Shown here: piece after piece, positions 37,700-48,382 of the stretch | Numbering within the stretch: the stretch's first letter is position 1 | How the letters are laid out: each line of letters opens with the position of its first letter | Assembly (NCBI RefSeq): GCF_003590095.1 | Contig: NC_039501.1 | Location: forward strand, 186,001-250,000 | Source: Trichoplusia ni | Taxonomy: Eukaryota > Arthropoda > Insecta > Lepidoptera > Noctuidae | Length of the DNA stretch: 64,000 nucleotides | Direction: 5' to 3' | The notes under the pieces: generated by a model | Databases searched by the model: none | What the model was told of the DNA's origin: nothing | What the model saw: the letters and a program-made list of their open reading frames with translations, nothing else | Translations under genes and position numbers: made by a program

Positions 37700-40298
37700 A
37701 ATGACTGTTAGGAATTATGATGGATTGTTTATTATGATGGTTATTATGTTTGGTTGGTTAGGTCTTGGGATCTCATTGCTTAGTGTTTCTACAAAGGTCT
37801 GTGCCTGTAACATGAGGTCTAGAAATGGAACTGTTATTGTGGGAGCGTGACGGAGCACTTACTTTGTAAAGCCTTGTCTCATTCACACTAATATTGTATA
37901 AACTGGATATTTTGTTCTTGGTTATGAATTTTGATTGCAGGAGTAGTTAGTAATTATATTATAATCAGATGAAAATGATGTTTTGAACTGCGTTTGCTTA
38001 TCAAGCTATTGACGTTTCTAAATTGATTTTAGAATCATGATTTTTATTTATTTATTCTTAGAGAGACTTACAGACAAGTAACAGCATTTTAACATATTCT
38101 AAACAAGATCATCATATTGCTAATTACAAGTTTCTACTATGCAGGAGTAAATATCTATAGGTATGAAGATTTCTTTACGTTTACAACTAATCTGAGGTAT
38201 ATTTTTGGTATATTTTGTCGATATTCCCGGAACTATGTAGGATCCTATAGTTCGCGGTATAACTTTGTTTGAATTTAAGAAGGATATAAAACATGATCTC
38301 TTCAGGTTGAAAGCGTTTTCATTGTAAAGCAACTTCTTCCAATTCATCTCAAATAAGACATGCTGAGATTAACAAAATTGAAAATGAAAGCAACATTTTT
38401 TGATAATCTCAAAACAATTTCGAATCTATCAACAAAACCACCACGCAACCCAGACTAACGTCCAACTATTGCCCACTAGTGGGCAAACAAAAGTAATTTA
38501 TCACGAACATACGAAAACTAACGAAAGATCTTTCTTATTGTGAATTTATTGGTGATTTTTATATGATTTATGCGTCCCAACTGAGCACCTTTTGTTAACT
38601 TTTCACAATGAATCGAAAGATTGTGAGGTATAAGAGAAGTTTCGCGAAACTCTCGCTCAACTTTATTTCGTGTTGTATTGGGAAAGTAATGATTTAGTAT
38701 GTTTCTTAGTATCGATACAAATACCTCTGGTAATACAGTCCCAATGTACTGAAGAAGAAAGTACGCGAACGTCATAATATTTTCTGTAGAACAACTTTGA
38801 AAGTACTGATTTGGTTAGTTTGGTCTAGGTTCTATCATAACATTCTTCTAAACACTGTCTTAACATTGTGAAATGCAATAAACTATTTAACTATTGAAAG
38901 AAAATTTCCAACTATATGGAACCTACAAAATATTTTGATCCACTGAACCCATTTGGTAATAAAAACCAATATGTCCGGAGGTAGTCAAACATCAGAACTT
39001 GACGCGTTTGACGAGGGTCCTCTCCTCAACACGAATAATAAAACCTGAAGGAATTTGTTTACAAAATGGATTACAGTTTGTGTTGTTTATGATTTAAGTT
39101 TCTCTATACTATTAGCGCGCAGTTCCGCTTGCGTCTATGTCAGTTACGCCGAAGTTACTGCGTGACCAATTTGACTGGTTTTATTTTTTCTTCCACACAC
39201 ATTTAACATGCCGATTTCATCCAAAAAACACATGTCCATTAATTAAAAATACCTACCAAGTAAACACTGACGAGCAAGCTCACAGAAAAACAGAGCTCAA
39301 TCAGAGTCCTGTACACCGGCGGCCATAATAACTGCACACGTTCTCCTCAATTATTTACAAATTACATTGCACAACGCATTAAAACACAATACTATTCAAT
39401 TAAGCATTTTTGGTAGTCGCTTGCACTTTTTAATTAACAAATTGAATTATACATCGTTTAATTACGAATACTTGGTGTACACTTACGACTGGCCGGATTT
39501 GTAATTTGTGACTTTTGTCCAAAATTAATAGTGATGTATTTACGCTGTGCTTTCGATTCGATAAGCATTTTAATTACTGCGCTAGTGATGTGGTTAATAT
39601 TGTTGAGTGAGAGATGTAATGAAAAGGTACGATAGTATTAATATCGATAATTCAATACTGATTCATCGTTTCAGTGAATAATTTATACCTACGTTGTTCA
39701 ATGAGCCAAATATTTAATACATATCGGTACCATAGCGGAGTTATTTATTTACCGCATATTTTACATTCTTTACGATATTTATTTGTGTAGTCCTGGGGCT
39801 TCTTACCTGAAGGGAAAACATGGAAAATTATTAATAGGTATGTCAATATTCAGCCTAATAGACCTTTATTAATTGTTTAGCTATCTAAAAAGTTAAATTG
39901 TCACAGAATAAACTTTAGAGTTGGTAAGCAATGATATGCGTTTGGCAACAATGGGTTATTTAAAATTCAATGTTTTGACTACAATCATTGTCAGAAGTAA
40001 GAACAAATATCTAATATTGAAATTGTAAATGAAATTCACATTTATTTTCGAAAAGTTACCAGCCAAGAAATCAAATTAAATCCCACCCATTTGCAAGCCA
40101 ATAACATTAATCAAGCCGAACCAAAGTTCTTCAGTTTTTCATCAAACAACAATATGATACGAAAAATGAGAGCTGGCACTAACGACTAAAGTAATTTAAG
40201 TTATGTCCTAGGTACGGCCATCAATCTTAGATATAGGTACTCTAGGTCTAGACTTGCGAGAACATTATTTTTAGTTACTACGAGTCTTGTATATTAAG
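37700..40298. other. Intron-like; homeodomain-type motifs
   Basis: Several TTAATTA cores lie between 39380 and 39590, which could be a regulatory element but is weak evidence in AT-rich DNA. On the - strand a pyrimidine tract CCCTTCAG joins GTAAGA at 39807/39806. Confidence 0.3.
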
Positions 40299-40525
40299 TA
40301 CTAGCTTTTCGCCCGCGGCTTCGCCCGCATCGAGGTCGGTTATATCGCTTTTCAATTCCAAGAGAAATCTTCAAAAGTCCGGGATAAAAACTATCGTATG
40401 TTCTTTCTCAAGGTCAACTCTGCCTCTGTACCAAATTTCATTAAAATCAGTTCAGTGGTTTAGACTAGTAAGCGTAACAGACAGACAGACAGAGTAACTT
40501 TCGCATTTATAATATTAGTAGGGGC
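40299..40525 (+). mobile_element. Short retroelement, family D copy 2
   Basis: It starts TAGCTTTTCGCCCGCGGCTT and has the same internal blocks as 25575-25764, plus AGCGTAACAGACAGACAGAC before the tail. Its tail runs into a 10-base tandem array. Confidence 0.6.
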
Positions 40526-40580
40526 TAGTAGGGGCTAGTAGGATCTAGTAGGGGCTAGTAGGGACTAGTAGGGATTAGTG
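40516..40580 (+). repeat. 10-base tandem repeat at a retroelement tail
   Basis: About six copies of CTAGTAGGGG or one-base variants (GGATCTAG, GGGACTAG, GGGATTAG) directly extend the tail TATTAGTAGGGG of the family D element. It is followed by GACGCCCGCGATCCCGCCCG, which looks like the head of another such element. Confidence 0.65.
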
Positions 40581-41503
40581 GACGCCCGCGATCCCGCCCG
40601 CTACAAATCGAAAATGATCCTAGGAGAAAATAAAAACTGGAGACAAACCAGACAGGCTGGTTCACAAATTAAAAAGGATCATGCATTTGTGTGCTTATTA
40701 AGTGCTTCTTCTGTTTAAGTATTACTTCAATTTATAATAATTATACCGGTCTATATACGTTCTACTGCTTGGCACAGGCCAGGTTTGAGTTTTCTTTACT
40801 ACGCCAGTCGCCAGCCACTTAATTATTTATTTGTGTATATAAATTAGTACAAACATTTATTTTGCGAAAGTCACATTGGTACATTGCATGCGTTGGGATC
40901 GAATCAGCAATTCATACATAGATTTTTATTTAATGTAAAATATAAAAAAATATCACCATCTTTTGTGACTCATATCTGACTAACATTCATGTCAGCCACA
41001 CTTTTGTTCGAAACAAGCAATTAAACATTAATTGTATCTTTTTTTTATATTGTTGCAAAATTTCAAAGGTAAAATTTGATATCAAGTTGAAAGTCCGATC
41101 CTAAATTCATCTTATCTTCCATTGGTGGCAAAGCCTTCAAATCGTACAGCCTGCATTGATTGAGGTAATTCAGTTTGTCTACGACATTGTTACTCAGGCC
41201 GAAGTTGATCTGAGGGGTACTATGATAACTCGGAAAGAAATTAGTGAAAAGTCTACTAGTAATTTAGGCCATAAGTGTGAGTACTAGAGTCTTCAGTAGC
41301 GAATAGAGGCACTAGACCTGTAATTTAATGTTATTAAGAGCTTTTCTAAGTGTAATAGAAATTTAATAAGTTTGATTTAAAAAGTGCAAATGTGAAATCA
41401 TTTTAAATCGTGTATGCGGTATAAGGCATATTGTTCTTATTTGTATCGCTACAGTTTTCGCACGCGTATGTATTGGAAGCATCTGACATGAGCTGACAAT
41501 TAA

Positions 41504-41552
41504 TAAGCTCATGGTTAAGGATTCCATGGTTAGATCTAAAACTAATAGAATA
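41504..41552 (+). repeat. Repeat family G fragment
   Basis: AAGCTCATGGTTAAGGATTCC and GGTTAGATCTAAAACTAATAG follow the order of 34285-34335 with many changes. Confidence 0.3.
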
Positions 41553-41752
41553 AACTGACCGACGAACTAGAATAACGACGAAAAATAACCCTTGAAAGAC
41601 TTTGAGTGGGCCTCACAAAAGTTATCAATACCAAATAGTTCTAGGCTTTCTATGGTTTTTTTTCCTATGCATCATTTGCAATGTGTTATGAAGAAACACT
41701 CTCGATCTAGACAAACTAAACAATAAAAACAAAACTTGTGGTATGAAACCCA

Positions 41753-41784
41753 GTTATAAGTGTGTTAAGTTATAAGTGTGTGCC
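41753..41784 (+). repeat. Short tandem duplication
   Basis: AGTTATAAGTGTGT occurs twice, 16 bases apart. Confidence 0.5.
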
Positions 41785-43764
41785 ATTTAAGTTAAGAAGT
41801 GTCTCAAAAAGTCACGATTTTGTACAAAACTTCGACGTTCTTTGAAATGTATAAAGTTAAACTTTAGTAAGCTTAGACGAGTGGACTATTAAAAGAAAAA
41901 CTTGCACAGTAAACTCAAAATGTCATATTGTATAGATAGTTTCTTTGTAGGCCTATAAATATGATACAGAAGGAAGGAAAATTTCGTGGAAATCCGCTCC
42001 GAAAGTGAGTCGAGAATCCGTAATAACGCCATCTGTTGAGGAAAAAGAGAAACAAAATTAGTCGTGAAATTAAATAATGCAATTAGGCGGGGAGTGTCTT
42101 TTTTATTTCTGTCTAAATTAGAAGCGAGAGCCACTGGACTGGACGCACGACACTTGTGACAAGCACAAAGGATAATAGACCATAGTGCCTTAGAAATAAG
42201 AGAGAATTTTATTTCGATTGTGCTATAAGTTGATTCTTATTCTCCCACCTGTTCTCATTTCTGGTAGCCTGGTACTTTTGAAACATGGTTGGCGTATTTT
42301 TGGTTGGTGATATTTTAAGGAAAAATAATATTTTTGTTAAACACTGATTGCGGGTGTTGGCTTTGTTTTAAATTAAGCTACCTTGTTTTAAATTCTATTT
42401 TGAAGTGTCAATCTTATTATATTTAATACAAATATTGCAAAAAATGTATTTGAGTTGATGCGAATTAGCACACTGCATTGCGGAAAGTGGCGTTTCTCTT
42501 TCTCAATAGTTCTATTTTAGGTATAAACAATAGAACCAGATTTAAAGACTAAAATTGTAGATCTAGAACTTGTGAGTGAATGAATGATTTGTTTTAGATA
42601 ATAAAAGAATATATTTTGCAATAAGAAATTTAACTAAATTGTTTAGGGCCTGTGAACTGCATGAGCTGTCTTCAATAAACGTTTCTACTTATTTACTGTG
42701 TTTAAGTACAACCTCATTATTTCCCCTCCACCTACTAGCATAACAACTTGTAAAACCTGAAAAATAAAACGCAAAAGCACCCATCCAGTTGATTATAACA
42801 AAACGTACTAAATAGCCGTAGTTTTTCAAACTAGCTACATAATATTCAAACTTTGGCAATAACCCGACAAAATTTAGTAGCACCCCATTCATTTGGTTAG
42901 CGTGCTCGAGTAGTGTCATTCCCCGCGGCCGGGTTATATATCGATGTTCCAAGTTTGGGACGTCAGCTAGCGAACATCTGGTTTGAGGATGTATTACTAG
43001 TGTTCGTTCATTAAAATACTTTATTATTATGTAAGGGACTTAGCTAGAAGTTTTGTTGAGTAATTTTTATGGAAAAAAAAATAAAGACATGAAAGTACAT
43101 GGCAAATATCTAAGGAAATTTAAAATTGTCGTTATACGACGAATCTTACTATCTTATAAGTAAATAACAAGCGTATATATTGAGGGTCACAGACCGTATA
43201 TCAAGATGAGATTACATTTTATGAGCTACGATGTAATAATTCAGACTGCAAACATTATAATGTTGTCTCTCCTACCTATTCCTCAGCTGATGTTTGAACT
43301 TCCTTCTTGATCTTCATCTTTCTCTATAAGCTCTATCGTTCTAATAAATGAGTACTTACGAATATGATGACGTTAAAATGCTGTGGCTTCGGTAACCTTA
43401 CGTTGCACGCTTCTTTAGACACTGAATGCATGTTATTTTTTCCATTAGCCCCCAGTGCTAAATCTCAAAAGCCTCAAACCTTCCCTGTTCTTTTTTGGTT
43501 AAGATCTATGTGACTATGACACTCCATATACGTTTTAGTAAGTGTTTCCTTTTTTCGTCCAAGGCTTCTGCCAAGAGACAGCATATTAGGAAGTCAAAAA
43601 GATGGCATTGGATAGAAAAAAATGGAGAAACGCAATAGCGACAAGACAATTACATTTCGACAGTGATGGAAACATTTGAAATATATTTTTGGGCAGTCGT
43701 ATCTTATTACCACAATTTATTAAAACTATCACCAATATTCAAGTACCACGAAAAATCCAACTAA

Positions 43765-43945
43765 TCAAGCCAATACCAACAAAAATACCACTACCATAGT
43801 AGAAAGTAATTGAGTATCGGATCGGGCGTGGGTACCGTCGGCAGCACTTGATTTATGCCGGCCGGGGCGTTCACCGAAACTACTGTCATTAGTCACCGGA
43901 GGATCGGTTTTTATGCTAACCGTACCGTGAGCGATTACCGCCGAA
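43765..43945 (-). CDS. Candidate terminal coding exon with GPI-anchor-like C-terminus (partial gene)
   Basis: This is a GC-rich island in AT-rich DNA. On the - strand it is open from a possible acceptor (GCCGGCAG, exon start 43945) to TGA at 43765-43767. The peptide contains GTVSIKTDPPVTNDSSFGER, then a small-residue patch SSAADG, a polar spacer THARSDTQ and a hydrophobic end LLSTMVVVFLLVLA directly before the stop. That order is the known signal for GPI-anchor attachment. A possible polyadenylation signal AATAAA lies 44 bases beyond the stop (minus strand of 43716-43721). The open frame continues upstream to 44136, but base composition drops sharply beyond 43960, so the acceptor at 43946 is preferred. 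The parent protein is not recognised. The + strand is also partly open here, as in many GC-rich patches. Confidence 0.33.
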
Positions 43946-44642
43946 CTGCCGGCGAAGATGTATTGTATTAATTGTTGGATACATAAAAATGTATTACTGG
44001 AGAAAATTGGACAACCATTTTGTGGAGGAAAATTTCGCAATTTTTTTTGGGTTTTGTACCGATATTTCCATATAGGTAATATTGCCTGTAAGTGGATAGT
44101 TAATAATTGTTTGGTTACGCCGAACTTTTCGGTCAATAACCATCAATTAGTGTTTAAAACTTGAATATCATGTTCAATACAGTCGATTTCCAAATTTCAT
44201 TTCATTTATCGTAATAAATAAGGATTAAAAGATATACGAAGAAGACGTATTGAACTATCTTTCAGCGCCCATTACTTTATTATTTTGAAAAGTTCAAAAC
44301 GTCGTCTCCCACCCAAAGTCAAAAAAACCCCTTCCAATTCATTTTTCCATTCTGCTCTTAACACCTAGACTCCTTTTTCAGTACATCTAAAATATCACAA
44401 TAACTCTTCAAGCGATGCATTTGATATACCATGAAGATCGTAACACAGCCATGGCCTTGAAGGCCACATCGCTCATGCAGTCAGGTAATTTGAATTAAAC
44501 CTTCAACGTCATATGATCGCTTTCGTGCGTGCATGTAACTTATTGGTAGATAGGGTTGTCACAATGGCATTGATCTAATGATTTTTGGAATACCGTATCA
44601 AACTGCTAAAAAAAGGAATGACGAAAGTTAATGTGGCTACAC

Positions 44643-44798
44643 TATCTGTCCGTCTGTCACCAGGCTGTACCTTATAAACGGTTACGGCTGGAATATTGTA
44701 ACGGCCAGTCATTAAATTAGATGGGTGGCCATTTATTTCGAAAATTTTGACGGGACATGCAGTTTTGTGAGTCCGACTCGCACTTAACCAGTTTTATT
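44643..44798 (-). repeat. Interspersed repeat family H, longest copy
   Basis: The + strand runs from CTATCTGTCCGTCTGTCACC to GAGTCCGACTCGCACTTAACC, a phrase pair that I associate with a very common lepidopteran repeat. Partial copies are at 3781-3852, 45030-45112, 56637-56688 and 59025-59070. The class is unknown. Confidence 0.5.
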
Positions 44799-44806
44799 TA
44801 GATCCT

Positions 44807-44835
44807 GTTTTTTGTCCACAGTTGGACAAAGGGTT
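44807..44835 (-). repeat. LINE tail-like motif
   Basis: TTTTTTGTCCACAGTTGGAC followed by AAAGGG is a second short copy of the motif at 9005-9031. It lies at the edge of a family H element. Confidence 0.25.
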
Positions 44836-45029
44836 CTGATTAGCTTAAGCCTATTCTGACTTGAGGTACTTAAATTACCAACGTCAAAATAATTCCTAAT
44901 AAGTCCACTCTGTTGGTTGGTAGAAAATGGATTGAAGACTTTCAAAAAATGTAATAATCTTTAAATCACTTTGAAGCAGATATACATCACTTGTGAAAAT
45001 TTAAACTGGCTGAAAAATTTGAACTGACA

Positions 45030-45112
45030 AATCACGGTTCATGTGATACACTTTAGTGTCAGACTGACAAACATGGGTTCCTCACTAATGGGTTCTAGTT
45101 TTGTACATTTTG
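45030..45112 (+). repeat. Repeat family H, inverted partner
   Basis: AATCACGGTTCATGTGATAC and GTCAGACTGACAAACATGGG match the complement of 44643-44670. It lies about 230 bases from the longest copy in the opposite orientation, so the pair could form a long imperfect hairpin. Confidence 0.4.
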
Positions 45113-45429
45113 AGACATGAATCAAAAAAAAAAAATTAACAGACCCACCTCAAAAAAGCGATCCGATTTTTTTCGCCCTGAATATCGCTATTAATTGGTT
45201 TTCACAATAATTAATCTCTCGTCCTAAAGTAATTTTTCAGTATAATGCTTAAAAATTTAATTGGTCATTACTTGATTAAAGGTTAATCAAATTAATCGGT
45301 AATCAGCGTCTAGAGCCTGACACGCGACCGTAAAGTGTTTTATGGTGACACGAAAATAATGTTATTTAAACAATCTGATTTTCAGAACATTATAAATTGA
45401 CTTTGTAGGCTAAAGAGGATTAAAAAAAT

Positions 45430-45602
45430 ACTACTCCCGCATTAAGGAGTTTAATCCTTGTATCGCGGGCGTTTCACAAATATTCAAGTTACATGCACAA
45501 AGACACCCAGACCCAGGACGAGAATCCGTGGATCACACAAATGCTTGTCCTGCGCGGGGATCGAGCCCGCGACACGACACGCACAGTGATTAGAGGTATT
45601 TG
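45430..45602 (-). mobile_element. tRNA-derived SINE, nearly complete
   Basis: On the - strand it has the B box CGGGCTCGATCCCCGCG (45556-45571), AGGACAAGCATTTGTGTG, CTGGGTCTGGGTGTCTTTGTG and the tail module GCCCGCGATACAAGG followed by TTAATGCGGGAG. It is one of the best-preserved copies in the window. Confidence 0.65.
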
Positions 45603-45842
45603 ATTTATAGCAGACTGCATTGGGCATAATTTTTTTAAAGTTTGAGGTTTTACTAGATAATTTTTCTATAATTTTGATTTTAATCTCTTTATCGCTTTTT
45701 TTAAGGATCGTGGAACGGTTGCTAGTATTACTAATTGCCATAGGTTTTGCTCAAGCGTCCATCACGAACTGCGTCCAAAACTCGTCACCTGCTCAACACT
45801 TTTCCGTTCTACATAAAAGTCATTATCTTAAAAAAAACATAC

Positions 45843-45950
45843 CTGATACGTATGTAACCTGCAGCAGCCCTGTCGTCAAGGGCTCGTGATTTGTTGTCCC
45901 CCGGCGTTGTACATCAAACGGTCGTACCTGGATTTGTGACTCTCCCGGGA
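45843..45950 (-). CDS. Weak candidate internal coding exon
   Basis: On the - strand, GTAGTTCAG is followed by 108 bases without a stop and then the strong donor CAG/GTATGT (donor at 45842-45841). The frame reads VPGESQIQVRPFDVQRR and then GTTNHEPLTTGLLQVTYVS. The block is richer in G+C than its surroundings. It lies about 1.9 kb upstream, in - strand direction, of the GPI-tail candidate, but its outgoing phase (1) does not match the incoming phase (2) of that exon, so the two cannot be directly joined as drawn. An unclassified repeat is the main alternative. Confidence 0.2.
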
Positions 45951-46079
45951 CTGAACTACAGTTTTGTTCGATTTTTTGGGACTTGATCGATGGTTCAAAG
46001 TTCACGATGTATGGTGACAGTTTCGGGTTTGGGGGTAACCTTGAATTGGGTACATTTGTGTAGTATGTGACGAGCATTT

Positions 46080-47660
46080 TTCAGTGTGAATGTTTTTGAA
46101 GCTGTAGTGACGAATGGAATACCTGATGACTATTGCAGATGACATAGGTATACAGGTATTGTGTTAGTCCAAAGACTTGCTTTTTCACTTGGGTTTTTGC
46201 AATCCCTGTTACTACATTACTAATACTACAAATTACCTAACTAGTGCAAAAAGGCTTAGTACTTTCAGAGATTTTTCACCGACACAAACACTTCAGTTTT
46301 ATTTTACTAGCTTACATTTGATATATTACATATAGCATATATACTGAGTCCAGAATCTTTTTAAAAGCAATAATTTTCGTGCAAGGGAGATGGCACATAC
46401 TGAATCCTCTAAAACAGAAGCAAGACAAAGAATTTTCTTACAAAAAAGACCTTAATTCGGTGCTATAGTTTATAGTTTAATTAAACCACTTAAATAAAGT
46501 TTAGTTTAAATGTACATCACAACATAATGGACTTCCTTAGTGAGGTCGGCAAAAAAGCGAAACAAACAATTCTTGAGCTTAAAAAAGTTTTTAAATGCTG
46601 CAATAGAATGTAGCTGAGATGCTTTTAACTGTTTTTAAAATACAATTTCTATTTTGAATGAAACTTTAAAAAAGAACTATATATATAAAGGAAATGTTGA
46701 AAAATAAAATGCACTGAAAAACAGGGTTTAACGTCAATGAAAACTTATTGAAAAATTGTAACTGTATTTTTTTTTGTTACGATATCCCCATTCAGCTTAT
46801 TTAGCGGAGGGTTCCGCAAACATTATCAATTGTTAATATTGTGCCGTACATTATTGTAGAAAATAATACTCATTTGGATTGAATATAAATTATTTTTCAA
46901 TACATTGTCTTTTCAAAAATGTATATTGCTATCTCTGCCTACCAGCCAAAGGACACACGCGTGATTATGATTTGTCAACTACAAAAACAGCCAAAAACCA
47001 GATAATAATGTTTCTGTCTAATCAGATGAAATGACTCGTACTGAAACGATAAAGGCAAAAACCCAAGCTTTTATGTGACTTTTACATAAAACATAAGATA
47101 AAAAGCAAAAAATACAAAAAAAAATAAAACAATACAAGTTCACACAAAAACAAAAGTAATGGCGGCCAAAGAGAATTGATCGCGACTGTACAATGAATAA
47201 AAATACAGCGATAACACTTTTGTGTGCGACCATACGTGAATGTCAAATGTGACGTGATGGTGCGGCGGCTAGACTAGGTGTTGCGCGTGGGTTTGCTCGG
47301 ATTTATTTTATTTTTTACATTCATTGTGTGAATATTACATATATTGTTAAATATATTTTGAAGCTTACGTAATGCGGAAGATCATTCACATTCTGTTCAA
47401 TGATTATCAAAATTCAAATAAATATCTATTTGAGACAACACGATTCTAGATTTGTGATAATCCACACTCTAATTATACAGAAATATGTTTTCTCCAGCCG
47501 TTGCATATAACAGACATTTTCTCAATTTTCGACATTCAACCTAATTTTTTACTATCCAAAGTTCATTAACTCCAACACACATTCAGGCTTCTATATTAGT
47601 ATTTCGCAACTACAGACAAATGTGTTGCTAAAGATATAAATGTGTGTTTGTTAAACAGTT
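46080..47660. other. Intron-like, no gene seen
   Basis: Sequence is mostly AT-rich. A GC-rich spot GTGCGGCGGCTAGACTAGG lies near 47260. Confidence 0.4.
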
Positions 47661-47711
47661 CACTCTCGCGAATACTTCGGAAATGCTCGCCTAGTTTCGG
47701 TCGGACACGAA
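47661..47711 (-). repeat. Repeat family G fragment
   Basis: CACTCTCGCGAATACTTCGG and TGCTCGCCTAGTTTCGGTCG match the complement of the second half of the family. Confidence 0.35.
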
Positions 47712-47789
47712 TTTTTTAATCAGTGGCGCAGTCCCGAAAACTAAGTGGGAATGCTCTGGAAAAGTGGTGTGTTGGTTAAAATATTAGTA

Positions 47790-48000
47790 AAACTAGCTTA
47801 TTTCGCGGACTCGCCCGAAAATCGTTAATGATTTCGCGAGAAAGAACGTAAAATCGGGATATAAAGCTATCCTATGTGTTAATCCTGCTTATAAAATATC
47901 TGTGTAGCAAGTTCCGTCTACATTCGTTTACTGGTTTTGCGTGAAAGAGGAACAAACATCTATAGATACAAACTTTTGCGCTTTTAATATTAGTAGAAAT
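47790..48000 (+). mobile_element. Short retroelement, family E copy 1
   Basis: It starts AACTAGCTTATTTCGCGGAC and includes AGCTATCCTATGTGTTAATC, GCGTGAAAGAGGAACAAACA and the tail TTTTAATATTAGTAGAAAT. The blocks in the same order occur at 6735-6915. Confidence 0.5.
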
Positions 48001-48311
48001 TACTTGAAAACTTGTGGCACTACATTCTTAATATATAATTGTATAACCGAAATTAGTCATTTCGTGAAAAATGTCGGTGTAAAGCTAAAATAGTTCAAAA
48101 AAACTATCATTTGAGGGTAGAACAAAAGTTCAGTTATTGTTTTTCAGAAAAACATTGCCATACTTTCCTTATACATTTATAAAAGAGTTAGTTATGACAC
48201 ATAAAAATTACCATTTTCAAATTACTCCCTAAAACTACCCTCCATAAAAAAAACAAACGCAAAATTAACTCTCTCACAATATTATAAACGTGTTTAAGGT
48301 AGCATAAACAA

Positions 48312-48382
48312 GTTCACTCCCGCCGTGAACTAGTTAGTACCGGCCGGAACCAGTTTTAACCGGTGCGAGCCTCACTGGGCTC
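48312..48382. promoter_or_regulatory. GC-rich block with Grainyhead-like motifs
   Basis: Within about 50 bases there are GAACTAGTT, CCGGAACCAGTTTT and TTTTAACCGGTG. The last two are close to the known Grainyhead consensus (AACCGGTT and its one-base variants). ACCGG also recurs as an imperfect inverted repeat. The block stands out from AT-rich flanks. Enhancer function is inference. Confidence 0.22.

Larger units (their letters stand above)
40581..43764. other. Intron-like, no gene seen apart from listed repeats
   Basis: The 81- and 87-codon - strand frames at 41889-42134 and 42689-42952 show no recognisable motif. CCCCGCGGCCGGG near 42921 is an isolated GC-rich spot. Confidence 0.4.

Noticed and set aside
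38518..38775. 85-codon - strand frame with RNKVEREFRETS
   Set aside because: It reads somewhat like a protein, but I found no motif, no splice context and no second copy.
39800..39822. Recursive-type site on the - strand (CCCTTCAG joined to GTAAGA)
   Set aside because: Kept only as a background indicator: it is the sole strong - strand case noticed and lies beyond the terminal exon candidate of that strand.
45484..45741. 85-codon - strand open frame with GSIPAQDKH
   Set aside because: The recognisable part is a conceptual translation of the SINE at 45430-45602.
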